A stretch of 64,000 nt of DNA, from positions 385,501 through 449,500 of the forward strand of contig JAPTOF010000021.1 of NCBI GenBank assembly GCA_028554755.1. The letters are read 5' to 3'. The position numbers were made by a program, and so were the translations under genes. Source of the DNA: Cordia subcordata (Eukaryota; Streptophyta; Magnoliopsida; Boraginales; Cordiaceae). The notes beneath the pieces are model-generated. The model had not been told where the DNA came from. It made no database searches and worked only from the letters and a program-made list of their open reading frames with translations. Positions 11,949-23,590 of the stretch are shown piece after piece (the stretch's first letter is position 1; the number at the start of each line of letters is the position of its first letter).

Positions 11949-13091
11949 CTAGCATGTCTGCCTGTGAGATGCACGGGTTTTGATATTTATACAATGTGAT
12001 ATAAATAAAAAATTATGCAATGATTTCAAAATTAAAAAGCATTTTTTTAATTATTTCGATATTTATATAATATAATACTACTCCTATGATACATGGGAGA
12101 AATGAGTATTTTTATATTTTATAATTATTAATGATCAAAATTGACAATTAATATAAGAGATAAAACATGAATATATTTTGTCATTTTAAATTTCTAACAT
12201 TGAATACAACTTTTATATTTTTGTAAAATCTAATAATTTAGGAAAAGAATTATGAATGATATAGGGCCTGTTCAGTGCAATTACATTTTAGGTAGCAGAT
12301 AGCTGTTGTGCTTTAGTGATTAACGGATAACTGTTTCACTAGCGGATTGTTTTAGATGTGTTTGATAAAACTAACTGTTCGTTAACTTGTGAGTGCAAAA
12401 TGACAAAAAAGATATCGGTATCAGATTATTATTGTTGTGATGATGATGATGATGATGATGATAATAATAAGATAATTTATTTTATAATTAAATATATTTT
12501 TCTTAAAATATTATAATTAAATAATATTTTATAATTTTATGGGTAGAATTTCAAATTAATTTTTGAGTTTTTTTGTATTTATATTTGTGAAAGAAAATGT
12601 AAATATGTAAACAAAATTGGATAAAGGGTACAATTACCAAAAGATGTTAGAGAGAGGGTAGTATTGTCAAAAAAAGGTGAAACACTAAACTCTACTTTGA
12701 AACGTTAATAATATTAGTTTTTCACAAATACTACTTCAAATACTATTTAGAATAAAAACACTACTTAAAACTCTATTTTATTGAAAAACCAAAATGGGAG
12801 GAAGTAGTGTCTTGACTTGCCACTAAAATCAGATAATACCAAGGCACAAAATACTACTTAAAACATTATTGCCGAATAGGGCCATAGATTGATACATTTC
12901 CATCGTTACTGGGCATCTTTTTAAGTAATAGATTTGTCGTTCCCTTTTTTAAAAAAATGTTTAGTCCTTTTCTTTTTTTAAAAAGATGTACAGAAAACAT
13001 GATACATGGCAAAAGAATAGTACAGCTGATATTAATGTGACAATTGGCAATCATATAGTGTAGTAAACTATTCTTTACTATATAGTATAGA
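11949..13091 (-). mobile_element. Short non-autonomous Helitron, minus strand
   Basis: On the minus strand the element starts at 13091 with TCTATACTATATAGTAAAG, preceded by A, and ends at 11949 with CTAG followed by T. These are the 5'-TC and CTRR-3' ends and the A|T target expected of Helitrons. Just inside the 3' end, GCATCTCACAGGCAGACATGC can form the usual terminal hairpin, with imperfect pairing. Nearly half of the length is the hAT MITE at 12262-12886. There is no Rep/helicase coding sequence, so it is non-autonomous. Confidence 0.68.
12262..12886. mobile_element. hAT-type MITE nested in the Helitron
   Basis: The ends are TAGGGCCTGTTCAGTGCAAT and, reverse-complemented, TATGGCCCTATTCGGCAAT. 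It is flanked by 8-bp duplications GAATGATA (12254-12261) and GATTGATA (12887-12894) with one difference, as for hAT elements. It contains a GAT microsatellite near 12435-12460 and no coding capacity. Confidence 0.8.
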
Positions 13092-13093
13092 TA

Positions 13094-13560
13094 TTATATA
13101 TTATACCTCATAAAGTTAAGAGGCTTTAGAAAGTGCCACATCATTTTTCAAGAAGCCTTACAAGGCGACACATCATATTAACTATCTTTTAATTTGAGGC
13201 CACATGACTAATTTTTAATTTTTATGTGCTTTGCTTTCAATAATTACTCAATAACAAATATAGAAAATGCAAAAACTTAAACAATCAAGTTTATAGGATG
13301 TCTAAAATTAAAAGTGAATACATATAAAATTATGTCTATAGTATGTTTAGAGAAAAATAAAAGAATATAAAAAATGTAACAATAATTATTTTTAAGAATT
13401 TCTAGAAGATGTATGTCATTTTAAGTATCTCAAAGAGATAGAATTAGTAATTTTTAAATTTAATTGTCTCCCTTTTTATTAATTACCAATTAAAACATAA
13501 AAAATAAACACAAAAAATTACAAAAAATAAAATTACAAAATTCATGCGCGCGCGCACACA
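13094..13560. repeat. Dispersed repeat shared with 50439-50900
   Basis: Matches 50439-50900 over several hundred bases, for example CACATCATATTAA, ATCTTTTAATTTGAGGCCAC and ATTACTCAATAACAAATAT. The matching region lies inside the Helitron at 49411-51907. Together with 11264-11420 this suggests an old copy of that element, split by the Helitron at 11949-13091. A short alternating GC/CA run sits at 13545-13562. Confidence 0.6.
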
Positions 13561-15917
13561 CATTAGTTTTTGGCCTTGGACAATGCACTGCATATGATAT
13601 AAATTTTGTTGTAATAAAGTGCATAAATAAAAATATTATAATTGTTAAATAAAAGATAAATATAATTGGACACAATACATTTGTCGTAAATTATTGTAGT
13701 TTTAATTTCATGTATTTGAAAGAAGCATTGTCACGTATAATCTTGTCAAAAGTTTCTAAAACCCTTTGTTATTTAATGAGAATTAAGATATTTAAACCAT
13801 GCCAATATCACCTTTGAGCTTGTTAACTTTTGTGTTTTTCGCTCTAACCACTAATTTAATTGATGAAAAATACTAATAAAAGGTTTATGACCTCAAAACT
13901 TGAATTTTTTTACCAAAAAAGTAAAAATAAAAAGGTGACAGAGTTTGCTCGAGAAGATTGGGTGGTGATGGGTTGTCCATACCCCTTAGTTCGAAATTGG
14001 ACAAAGCTAACGTCAAATCAAGTCATATACATACACACATATATATATATACAAACACAAACATCGATATTAATTATAGATATACAAATTTGCATCTATT
14101 TTTAGTAGAATAGAGATTTATTGAATATATAGATATAGGAACAAACACACGTATCTAATTTAAGCTTTAATTTTAATTCAAATTTAAAGTTTTATTTTCT
14201 CATTAAACGATAAAATAGATAATAAACATGTCAAAATTATAAATTTGTCCCCACTTTGACCGTTTTTGGTCAAATCTTTAGGCCACAAATCTTTTTCTAG
14301 ATAGAATATACAAGTTCTATTAAGTATAATAAACATATATAACCAAATTTTTTTTATAAGATTAAGTTTTTAGATGAGGTAATAACTCCAATATGGTATC
14401 AGAGTTTAAGTCATGGATCTTAAATGGGTTGCGGTGAGTTTTGCACCCATGACCTGGATTCTAATACCATATTGGAGTTACAATAAGCTCCATATTTAAG
14501 TTCCGTATTTGATTCTAATTGAGAAATATTAATGGTACCACGTGTAACCGAAGTTACTCCTTTCTCTAAAAAGGTTCTCTAGACTCCACATCCTTGTCTC
14601 ATTTTCTGTCTTTGTTTTACCCAACCTTGATCTCTAGCTAGTGGTTTGGGCATGTGTTTTTTCCTTTTCTTATGTGCTCTGCTATTTTCATTCTTTTATT
14701 TTTTAATTTCATTTGCTTTTGTTAGGTCTATTGTATTTTGTTATTTTTGTTTTTACCCCAGATGTAATATGTAGGTCTTGTTTTTACCAAATCAAGAAAA
14801 GGACTCTTGTTTCTAGTCTCATGGCGTTCTCTCAGGGCTCATCACTGCAATTTAACTTTGGTTTATCGGCTTGGGGTCTCATGATCTTTATTGCAAGGTT
14901 GGCCATTCCTCTTCTCTACTTGTTGTGTTTCCACCATAGTTGGTGGTATCGTTTGTTGACTTTTCGCTCTGTTAGAAGCGTTGGGGGCCAAGTTAAAGGA
15001 CTCTTTCTCTAAACGTTCAAAGCTTGGGATAACTCGTCTCTCACCTTGTTGTTGTTTGTATTTTTTGGGTAGTCATTTTTCTTGCCTTCTTGGAGAATGT
15101 TTGACGAACATGTGCTATATCTTGTACTAATGATGTGTGGATCTTTTGATTTGAATGTCAGAGTTGGCTGTGGTTGATTGTTTTCTATTGTTGTCAATCA
15201 ACTTTTAAACTCACTATTGCTTTGAGTTTATGCTTGTTAGACCAGTTTTGGCTGGTTCATTTATGTACATTTATGTTCTATTAATGAAAAGTGTATATAT
15301 ATATGTGTGTGTGTGTGTGTGGAGCCAAAAAAAGGAAAAAGAAAGAAATATATAATAGATGCTCGTACATGATAACTGAAGGAACTTAAAAACTCTTAAA
15401 AGCGAAGGAGAAACACTTTAAATGGAAATAGAGACTAGATTGAGACACTAGCAATCATAAGCAGCGTGCAAGTAAGCTTAAGGATTAGTGAGCCAACCAT
15501 TGGTATGAAAAACTTTAGGCACAAAAAATCTAAGGCAATTTTTGTTTCTTTCTCAGGAAAAGATTGGAAATCAAAGCCTGATTGATTGATGTATCAAACT
15601 TGTGGTTATGCTGTTTATATAGAGGAGGGGCGGCGAGGTTGAGAAGAAAGTAACTTGTTCAGGAAGGACTTGGTGATGTGTGTAAGTCTGTTGGTTGGCA
15701 GTTGGTTTCGTGAAAATTGCCATCAAAAGATCCACTTCTTGTTTCAGGCATTTGTGGTTCATGAATGGCCTCAATAATCACCGATTCAACCACTTTTGCG
15801 TGTCTATCATTAATCCCCAGGCTCAACGATAACTAAATCACCATTGGGAATCCCTTTAACAGGAAACCATGCATATATGATCAGTAGGTAGGATGGACAA
15901 AAGTCTTCTTAGCGTCA
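13561..15917. other. Intergenic sequence with no gene recognised
   Basis: No coding sequence is convincing. 14713-15012 is an open frame without recognisable motifs, in T-rich sequence that looks like a retroposon 3' region ending at a TA/TG repeat (15293-15321). 15330-15917 may be the decayed LTR side of the copia remnant to its right, but I found no matching LTR. Confidence 0.4.
14383..14480. repeat. 17-bp perfect inverted repeat with ~64-nt loop
   Basis: TAACTCCAATATGGTAT at 14383-14399 pairs with ATACCATATTGGAGTTA at 14464-14480. The left arm continues into TATCAGAG, which with the arm resembles a copia primer-site string (TGGTATCAGAG). It may be a scrap of retrotransposon leader that became palindromic. 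Confidence 0.7.
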
Positions 15918-16017
15918 ACCATGTGGGTATTTTTTTTTTTTTTCTTAAAAGGGTTAGTCCGAAGGCGAACCCCTTTCCCATCTGTGTCAGAGGCCCATGA
16001 CCATGTGGGTATTTTTT
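15918..16017 (-). mobile_element. 5'-truncated SINE between 18-bp direct repeats
   Basis: About 60 bp (15937-15999) lies between two exact copies of ACCATGTGGGTATTTTTT (15918-15935 and 16000-16017). On the minus strand the insert reads GGGCCTCTGACACAG, then GGGAAAGGGGTTCGCC, then TAACCCTTTTAAG and an A-run. The same tail is found on the SINE at 36132-36319. A poly(A)-tailed insert with a long target duplication is what LINE-driven retroposition leaves. Confidence 0.78.
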
Positions 16018-16129
16018 GTTCTTTTGAGAGAGCTGCATGCAATTAATGTTAATACTTGCCTACAATTGAACATTGACATTTGATGAGTGATGAATTTTCA
16101 AACCGGCCAAAATGATTAGTTTTAAACCA

Positions 16130-16780
16130 CATCACGTGATGCCGTCCTTGCTTTTCCTGCTCATTATTGAGTTATAAATATTTGAGAAAGTTGCATAAAA
16201 CTTACTGTTTTGTGAGGGCTTTGTCAAGGCATCAGCTAATATTTGTTGTGAAGACAAAACACGAGCAATAACTAGATCAACTGCAGCTACATTTTTCACG
16301 AACAAATTGGTAATCAATGGCTATATGATTCATTTCAGAATGAAAAACCGGATTCATACAGAGATATTCAACGTCCAAATTGTCACAAAAAATCTAAGCC
16401 TTAACCAGAGAAATATTGAGTTCACGAGGCAAATTCATAACCCAAGTTACCTTAGAAGCAGTTGCAGCAGTGGCGTGATTCTCGGCCTCAGTTAAAAATA
16501 TTGCAACAACTTTTTATTTGTTTGAACACCAAGAAATCAGAATTTTCACCTAAACAAATAATGTAAGTAGCGGTGGGCATTAAAGCATCATTGTTTGCGA
16601 CCCAATCATCATCAGTGAAGGCAGTATCTTTAAGAGGTGAGACTTTTTGTAGAAGATGCCAAAATCAATCGTTTGTTTGAGGCAACGACGAACCTCTTTA
16701 GTACAGTCCAACGAACTTGAGTTGGAGTATGCATATTGAGCAAGGTGCTTGATTGAGAAGTCAAATATCATGTTCTCATT
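16130..16780 (-). pseudogene. Degenerate Ty1/copia pol remnant (RNase H end) in unit A
   Basis: The minus strand encodes [19 protein letters not shown] followed by QQILADALTKP, the C-terminal RNase H end of RE1-like copia polyproteins. Further right (16580-16780) come scraps of the preceding region, such as DFSIKHLAQYAYSNSSSLD. It is full of stops and frameshifts. The same remnant sits at 36346-37161, so it predates the duplication of the LTP unit. Confidence 0.75.
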
Positions 16781-17276
16781 CAGGGACGGCTCCATGGTGA
16801 TGACAATGGTGTCAAGTGACACCACTGGAATTTAAAAAATATATATTAAAAAAGTTAATTTTTATCCACTTAAATATCTATTAATCTCACTAAAATATCT
16901 ATTGACCCCTCACCCCTTGGAATTAGGATCCTCACCTTAACATTCATTTGGTCCTAACTTTCTAATTTCAAATCTCAATCATGTATTTTATTCTCAAAAT
17001 GTCAAAAAAATCTTGCACCTTTTCCTTTTGTTTTTTTAGTCCTTGCTAGTAGATCACTTACTCCTTTTATTTTGTTACTGTTATTGAAAGGGATGTATCT
17101 AATAATATTAAAAATGATGTGAATAGTCTATACTTTAAAATATGAGAACCCAATATGAGACTTCGTCGGGATCAATTCTTGCATTTGTATTGCAAAAAAT
17201 ATTCAAACTTCTTTATTTATTTTATGAACTATATTCGTATCGACACTAGTAAAAAGAGTTTCTACCTCCGTCACTG
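16781..17276. mobile_element. hAT element (non-autonomous) in unit A
   Basis: Starts CAGGGACGG and ends CCGTCACTG, an imperfect inverted repeat of hAT type. It is flanked by TTCTCATT (16773-16780) and ATCTCATT (17277-17284). Unit B has the empty site ATCTCATT once, at 37091-37098, with flanking sequence matching on both sides, which fixes both ends. Length is 496 bp with no coding capacity. Confidence 0.9.
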
Positions 17277-17890
17277 ATCTCATTTAATTCTAAAAAATGA
17301 ATTTCTGTAGATGAATTGTGCACAAAAAATTTATTTATTAATAATACAGATTATTGCCACGACAAGGAAGAAATCTCAATTCCCAAGCATGAAAATTACT
17401 AAACTTATTAGTAATATACAAATTTATTAATGTTAATATGCACCAAATCTCAAAATAAAGTCATTTAAAATTAATTAATAAATTACTAAACTTATTGCTT
17501 ATTTTAATTCATAATGGGTTTCATTTTACTGTTGATTAGTGATTTTGTATGTTAGATATAGCAATAAATGGTGTTTGGATGAATTTGGATACAAGCATAA
17601 AGTGAAAAAAATTGCTGGCAAAATATTGCCTAAATAAATATGAATAAATAGGTGAAAAGGCATCCAAAAAAGTCTTCAATATAAAGGTTATACGCCATTA
17701 TAAATTTAACTCTCAATGCGAGAGTATATTTAGTTTTTTTATAGCAAAGTCAATGCATTATTAGTTGTTATATTTTTACTAACGATATTAATTCAAAGGA
17801 TCTTCTAGGGGATTGTAAAAAATTGAAGAACATGTTTGGCATTAAGTATATATATGCATATATATACATATATACATATATATGCATATA

Positions 17891-18223
17891 TGTTTGGGAA
17901 AAACATGCAAACACGAAGAATACGAGAAGAAATAACGGACACAAGAAATTACGTGGTTCAGCTTTAAAGCCTACGTCCACGGGCAGCAGATAATAATTCT
18001 ATTACTGATCACGAAAGCTACAAGGCTCTCACTTTGGTTTCTCTCTCACACATAACATAATGAGTATTGCCACATATTTATAGTACAAAGGTTTCCTAAA
18101 CCTATTAAGCAGAAAAGGCAACCAATTAATTATGTGCTACAAAAGGTAACAAGCGAATAAGGTAATATGCTAACAAGGAAATCTGCTATTCTTGTTGCCC
18201 AAGAATACAGGCCACATTCAACA
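17891..18223 (-). repeat. 3' LTR of copia copy A
   Basis: Begins TGTTTGGGAAAAAC and ends CACATTCAACA on the plus strand. It differs from its partner at 23117-23449 by a modest number of substitutions seen by eye, including the second-last bases of one end. A TATA-like TATTTATAG lies inside both LTRs. Confidence 0.93.
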
Positions 18224-18249
18224 AATCTCCACCTTGGCACGTATTCGCT

Positions 18250-21200
18250 CCAATCAATACACCATCATCCCTGCTGCCAACTGCCCTTATGGGCTCAACG
18301 CTCCACACCGCAAATAGCAACCAAGTTCAAGCAATGCTTAAACTTGCTGACTGGAACCATCTTGGTCATCATATCTGCTGGATTCTCATGGGTAGAAATA
18401 TTCTGCACCGATATGATTCCTTGTGATATAACATCTCTGATAAAGTGACATCTAACGTCAATATGTTTAGTCCTCTCATGATACATCTAATTCTTTGTTA
18501 GATGGATTGCACTCTGGCTATCACAAAAGACTGTACTTGTATCTTGCTGCAGTCCAAGATCACGGACCAGGCCTTGTAATCACATGGCCTCCTTCACAGC
18601 TTCTGCGATTGCCATGTACTCCGCCTCAGTAGTCGACAATGCCACAGCAGACTGTAATGTCGCTTTCGAATTGATAGCACATCCAGAGAGAGTAAACATG
18701 TAACCCGTCAGAGATCTTCTCTTATCAAGGTCACTCGCAAAGTCTGAATCACAATAACCCACCAACCTCGCGCAATCTCCAGTCATCTTGCTAAATAGCA
18801 ATCCTATATTCGCAGTGCCACGCAAATATCTCATTATCCATTTCACCGCTTCCCAGTGTGTTTTTCCAGGCGATGCCATATACCTGCTCACAACACTAAC
18901 TACATGTGAAATGTCAGGACAAGTGCACACCATAGCATACATCAAGCTACCAACAGCACTCGAGTATGGAACACGAGACATATGCTCCACCTCCTCCTCG
19001 GTTTTAGGTGACAAATCTGTAGATAATTTGAAATGAGCAACAAGCGGCACACTCACAGGCTTAGCTTTATGCATCCCGAAACGCTCTAGCACCTTCTCAA
19101 TATAACTCTGTTGAGACAAGAATAGCTTCCCAGCGTTTCTATCCCTGCGAATCTCCATGCCAAGAATCTTCTTTGCTGCTCCAAGATTCTTCATTTCAAA
19201 CTCATCACCCAGCTGCTTCTTTAATTCGTCGATGGCAGACATGCTTTTAGCAACAACAAGCATATTATCGACATACAACAAAAAGTACACAAACGAATCA
19301 TCTGGAAGCTTCTTGAGATACACACAACTATCATAGGCACTTCTTGTGTATCCAGCACCTACCATGAATGTGTCAAATCTCTTGTATCATTGCCGAGGCG
19401 ACTGCTTCAACCCATACAAGGACTTTTTCAGTTTGCAAACATGGTTCTCCTTACCAGAAACTATATACCCTTTCGGTTGACTCATATAAATTTGCTCTTT
19501 AAGATCACCATGTAAAAACACCATTTTCACATCTAGCTGCTCAGGCTTTAAGTCATGAAGAGCAACCAAGGCAAGTAAAACCTTGATAGAAGTATGCTTC
19601 ACAACCGGAGAGAACACTTCGTTGAAGTCAACACTCTCTCTTTGTGTATAGCCTTTTGCCACCAACCGTGCCTTGTATCGAGGACCCTTAACCCCTGGAG
19701 TACCTTCCTTTTTCTTGTAAACCCATTTGCAACCGACAACTCACTATCCCTCAGGCAATTTAACAAGCTGCCAAGTTTGATTCTTCTGAAGAGACTCAAT
19801 CTCTTTACTCATGGCACCTTCCCACTGAGAAGAATCATTTCCAGATATAGCCTATTTGTATGAATTTGGCTCATGTCCTTCAATTGTTTCAGCAACAGTC
19901 AAAGCATAAGCAATAAAATCAGCGTATCTATACCTTTGAGGCTCTCTAATCTGTCTCTTTTCTCGCCCAGTGGCAATGATGTACTTCTGTTGTTCAAGCA
20001 CATTTTGATCATGCACCTCAGTTGGTTGAGTCGGCTGAATTTGACTGCTACTATTGCTAGATGGAACATTTGGAACATCAGCAAATACCTACACCTGCTC
20101 TTCGACACCGTGGTCTAAACCAGCTTCCACTTTCTCCTTTTCTTGGTCTAATAAAGCAGACTCATTGAATATGATATCCCTACTGATGAGGAAACCTGGA
20201 GACTTCGGATCTGTGCACCACAACCTGTAACCTTTCCTCTCAGATGCATAGCCTAGAAATATGCATTTCTTTGCCCTCCGCTCCAACTTGCCATCCTTCA
20301 CGTGAGCGTATGCAGGGCAACTGAACACCCTTAATCGAGAGTCGCAGCTTACTGCACCATAACTCAAAAGGAGTTTTCAATTCAATAGCTTTGGATGGAG
20401 ACCTATTCACCAAGTAGCATGCCGTATTGACAGCTTCAGCCCAAAAGTCTTTACTCAAACTAGATTGGAAGAGCATATAATGAGCTCTCTCCACCAGAGT
20501 TCTATTCATGCGTTCTGCAACTCCATTTTGTTGTGGTGTCCCTACACATGTGCGGTGTCTCACAATGCCATGTTTCCTGCAGAACTCATCAAACTCTTTA
20601 TTGCAATATTCTAACCCATTATCAGTCCTAAGACGCTTAATTTGTTTACCAGTCAGCTTCTCAATCAACGTCTTCCACTTGACAAATGTTGAAAACGCCT
20701 CATCTTTAGTTTTCAAGAAGTATACCCATATCATCCAAGAGTATGCATCAATGAAATTGATGTAATACCTGGCACCTTTCTTGGAAGGGACTTTATTAGG
20801 ACCCAAAGATCAGAATGAATATAGTCAAGTGTACCTTTGGTGTTCTCCTGCCCCTTGCTGAACTTTACCTTGGTTTGCTTTCCAAAGACACAATGCTCGC
20901 AGAATTCAAGCTTTCCAGTTCTTTGTCCACAAAGCAAATCCCTCTTACTCAGCTCGGTTAGTCCCCTTTCGCTCATATGGCCCAACCTTTTGTGCCACAA
21001 CTGTGTAGTGTCATTATCACTCTCCTCGAATGTAACAGCTGCAACACCTGTAACTGTACTACCTTGAAAGACATATAGGCCGTCAGTCAAGTTCCCTTTC
21101 AAGAGCACAATTGCACCTTTGGTCACCTTTAAGACACCATTCTCACTTCGGAATTTGCATCCATGAGAATCCAAATGCCCAAGAGAAATCAAGTTTTTCT

Positions 21201-21410
21201 TTAGCTCCGGTACATGCCAACACTCGAGAGATCTTGTAATACTATCAAACATCTTGATATTTACGATGCCCATTCCCTCCACCTTCAACGAAAGATCATT
21301 ACCTAGAAAGACTTTCCTTTCTCTTTTGGAATAAGAAGAGAACCAGTCACGCCTAGGACACATATGGAACGTTGCACCAATATCAAGAATCTATTGATTA
21401 TTGCACTGTG
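18250..21410 (-). pseudogene. pol polyprotein of copia copy A (protease, integrase, RT, RNase H), broken
   Basis: Reading right to left: the protease active site reads DIGA instead of DSGA (near 21380). The GAG pre-integrase piece ([19 protein letters not shown]) lies in 20731-21363. The integrase core in 20240-20806 keeps its Asp (IDAYS), Asp (RTDNG) and Glu (GVAERMN). The RT N-part ([12 protein letters not shown]) lies in 19387-19665. RT and RNase H lie in 18580-19365, where the catalytic YVDD box is changed to YVDN. Further RNase H sequence (TKHIDVRCHFIRD) continues to about 18300. At least four breaks separate these pieces, so no functional polyprotein is expected. Confidence 0.9.
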
Positions 21411-22257
21411 ATGCACTCACAATCAAAACTTCCCCAGTATTACTCGAGTTCTCCCCATCACTGTCAGCACTCTCTACCACATTAGCTGAATTTTCCACCT
21501 TTTTCTTTCCCTTTTTCAGTTTTGGACATTCTTTCTTAATGTGACCCTTTTCACCACACCCGAAATAGCGTAGCTTCCTTGCTCTTGATTTTGACCTTGA
21601 CTTGCTTTTCTTTCTACCCGAAAATCCCCCTCTATTCTCTGATCTCCCTCTACTCACTAAACCTTCCCCATGAACTTCTTCCCTATGTCCCGGAATATGT
21701 GTTTGAAGATCCTTCGATTTTAATGAAGCAATCACATCTTCAAACGTAATTTTATCCCTCCCGTACAACATAGTGTCTACAAAGTTCATATATGAAGGCA
21801 GTAAGGAGCATAATACAATCATAGCTTGGTCTTCGTCATCAATTTTAACACCCACATCCTTCAAATCAATAAAACAAGAGGTAAACTCATCAAGGTGTTG
21901 CTTTAGTGACGTACCTTCTTTCATTCTAAGATGATACAATCGCTTCTTCAAGTAGAGACGATTGGTGAGAGATTTAGATGCATACAATTCCACCAAAGTA
22001 TTCCGAGCCTCAACTGATGTCGTCTTCTCAGCAATCTTCAGCAATACTTCATTTGTCATGGACATATGTATTGCACTCAAGGCTTTTGCTTCGAGTTCTT
22101 CTCTTACTGTTGGTTCCATCTTTACCGAGATCACTTCTTCAATGACTTTTCAAAATCCTTGCATTGTCATAAATGCCTTGAATCTGATCCTCCAAAGACT
22201 GAAACTCATTCTCCCATCAAACTTCTCGATTTCAAACTTTTCATCTGTGGAAGACAT
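21391..22257 (-). pseudogene. gag of copia copy A, broken
   Basis: Starts at ATG 22257 (MSSTDEKFEIEKFDGRMSF) and is interrupted by a frame change near 22134, then runs open to 21391. It includes the typical copia gag helix region (LYLKKRLYHLRMKEGTSLK). The nucleocapsid zinc knuckle reads YFGCGEKGHIKKEC, with its first Cys changed to Tyr. Copy B keeps the full CCHC knuckle. Confidence 0.88.
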
Positions 22258-22349
22258 CTTTGTTTGCACAAAACTCACACTTCGGGATGGAATTTGGCTC
22301 AACGGACTGCAAAAATGGATTCAGCAAGTCGAGAAACCTTACGAACACC

Positions 22350-22565
22350 CCTGGTCAACTTTGGTCAACACCGGTCAAAGTCAACACCGTCCCTAAACTC
22401 GTACTTTGGAGAGGAATCTGGAAAAACAGAGCCCAAAAACGAACTAATCACATCGAAAAACGTGGGGTAAGGCTCTGGTCAAACACGGTCAACCCTCGGT
22501 TAATGGTCAACGGTCAAAGTCAACCCCGATCAAACCCCGGTCAACGTGGTCAAAGAGGTCAACTG
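22350..22565 (-). promoter_or_regulatory. W-box array in the leader of copia copy A
   Basis: On the minus strand the leader between primer site and gag holds 12 copies of TTGAC (GTCAA on the plus strand), most followed by C or T, in two clusters (about 22350-22390 and 22470-22565). TTGACC/T is the binding core of WRKY transcription factors. The array is shared with copy B at 39572-39806. Whether it is bound is not shown by sequence. Confidence 0.7.
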
Positions 22566-23101
22566 GTCTCTTTTTTTTTGTTTTGTTTCAGGACTAAATC
22601 TAAGCCCAAATAAAAATTCCTTTTTTATTCTTTTGGCCTAAACTAAGCCCAAACCCAAAAAAGAAATTTATTATTTTTTTGGCCTAGAACCCAAGCCTAA
22701 CAAAAAATTAATTAACCCAAGACCCAAGACCTAGCCAAAATTGGACAAGGCCACTACCCAGGCCCGATCCAAATAAACCCAAAGACCCAAAGCCTACAAA
22801 CCCTAAATCTGCTTTACAAACTTGAACCAATTTCCAAAAAATAATACCTGAATACCAAAAACCAACCTCAAAAGCACGCGAACTCTATCTTCTTCGCTTG
22901 TTCTTCAAACCCAAACACGAACCATGACCCACCGACGCAAGCTTCCACTCCAGCCACCAACGCTCAACGTAGACAGCACCGGAGCACTCCTCGCTGAACA
23001 AAGACCTTTGTTTGTTTAGGCACCATTTGGTATGAGAAATTTTGGTTTCACAGTGAGTTTTGATTTTTTCTTTTTCCCTCAAGCAGCGGATTAATACCTA
23101 A

Positions 23102-23113
23102 GCTCTGATACCA
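23102..23113 (-). other. Primer-binding site (initiator tRNA-Met) of copia copy A
   Basis: The minus strand reads TGGTATCAGAGC three bases from the LTR end. This is the standard plant copia primer site, complementary to the 3' end of initiator tRNA-Met. Confidence 0.9.
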
Positions 23114-23116
23114 GTT

Positions 23117-23449
23117 TGTTGGAAAAAAACATGCAAATACGAAGAATACGAGAAGAAATAACAGACACAAGAAATTACGTGGTTCGGCTTTGAAGCCTAC
23201 GTTCACGAGCAGTAGAGAATAATTCTATTACTGATCACGAAAGCTACAAGGCTCTCACTTTGGTTTCTCTCTCACACATAACATAATGAGTATTGCCACA
23301 TATTTATAGTGCAAAGGTTTCCTAAACCTATTAAGCAGAAAATGTAACTAATTAATTATGTACTACAAAAGGTAACAAGCGAATAAGGTAATATGCTAAC
23401 AAGGAAATATGCTATTCTTGTTACCCAAGAATACAGGCCACATTCAACA
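23117..23449 (-). repeat. 5' LTR of copia copy A
   Basis: 333 bp, starts TGTTGGAAAA and ends CATTCAACA on the plus strand, same length as the partner LTR at 17891-18223. It would hold the promoter, transcribing leftwards. Confidence 0.93.
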
Positions 23450-23531
23450 ATATACATACATATATAAATATATATACATATATATACATATATACATATA
23501 TATATATATACATATATACATATATATATAT

Positions 23532-23562
<31 letters not shown>

Positions 23563-23590
23563 TACATACGTACGTACATATCAGTTTTCA
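23450..23590. repeat. TA/CA microsatellite
   Basis: About 140 bp of alternating ATATAC/ATAT units. The copia element was inserted within this simple repeat, since 17845-17890 on the other side is the same kind of sequence and unit B has one uninterrupted tract at 45912-45986. Confidence 0.9.

Larger units (their letters stand above)
17891..23449 (-). mobile_element. Tnt1/Tork-like Ty1/copia retrotransposon (copy A), complete but defective
   Basis: Two 333-bp LTRs (17891-18223 and 23117-23449) enclose gag and pol on the minus strand. A 5-bp duplication ATATA flanks it (17886-17890 and 23450-23454). The initiator tRNA-Met primer site adjoins the right LTR and a purine tract (AAGGTGGAGATT on the minus strand) the left one. 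Domain order gag, protease, GAG pre-integrase, integrase, RT, RNase H is that of Ty1/copia, and the strings resemble Tnt1. Stops and frameshifts break the polyprotein. A close relative lies at 38716-44254. Confidence 0.95.

Noticed and set aside
14713..15012. 99-codon open frame
   Set aside because: No recognisable domain, Ser/Leu/Phe-rich, in what looks like a retroposon 3' region.
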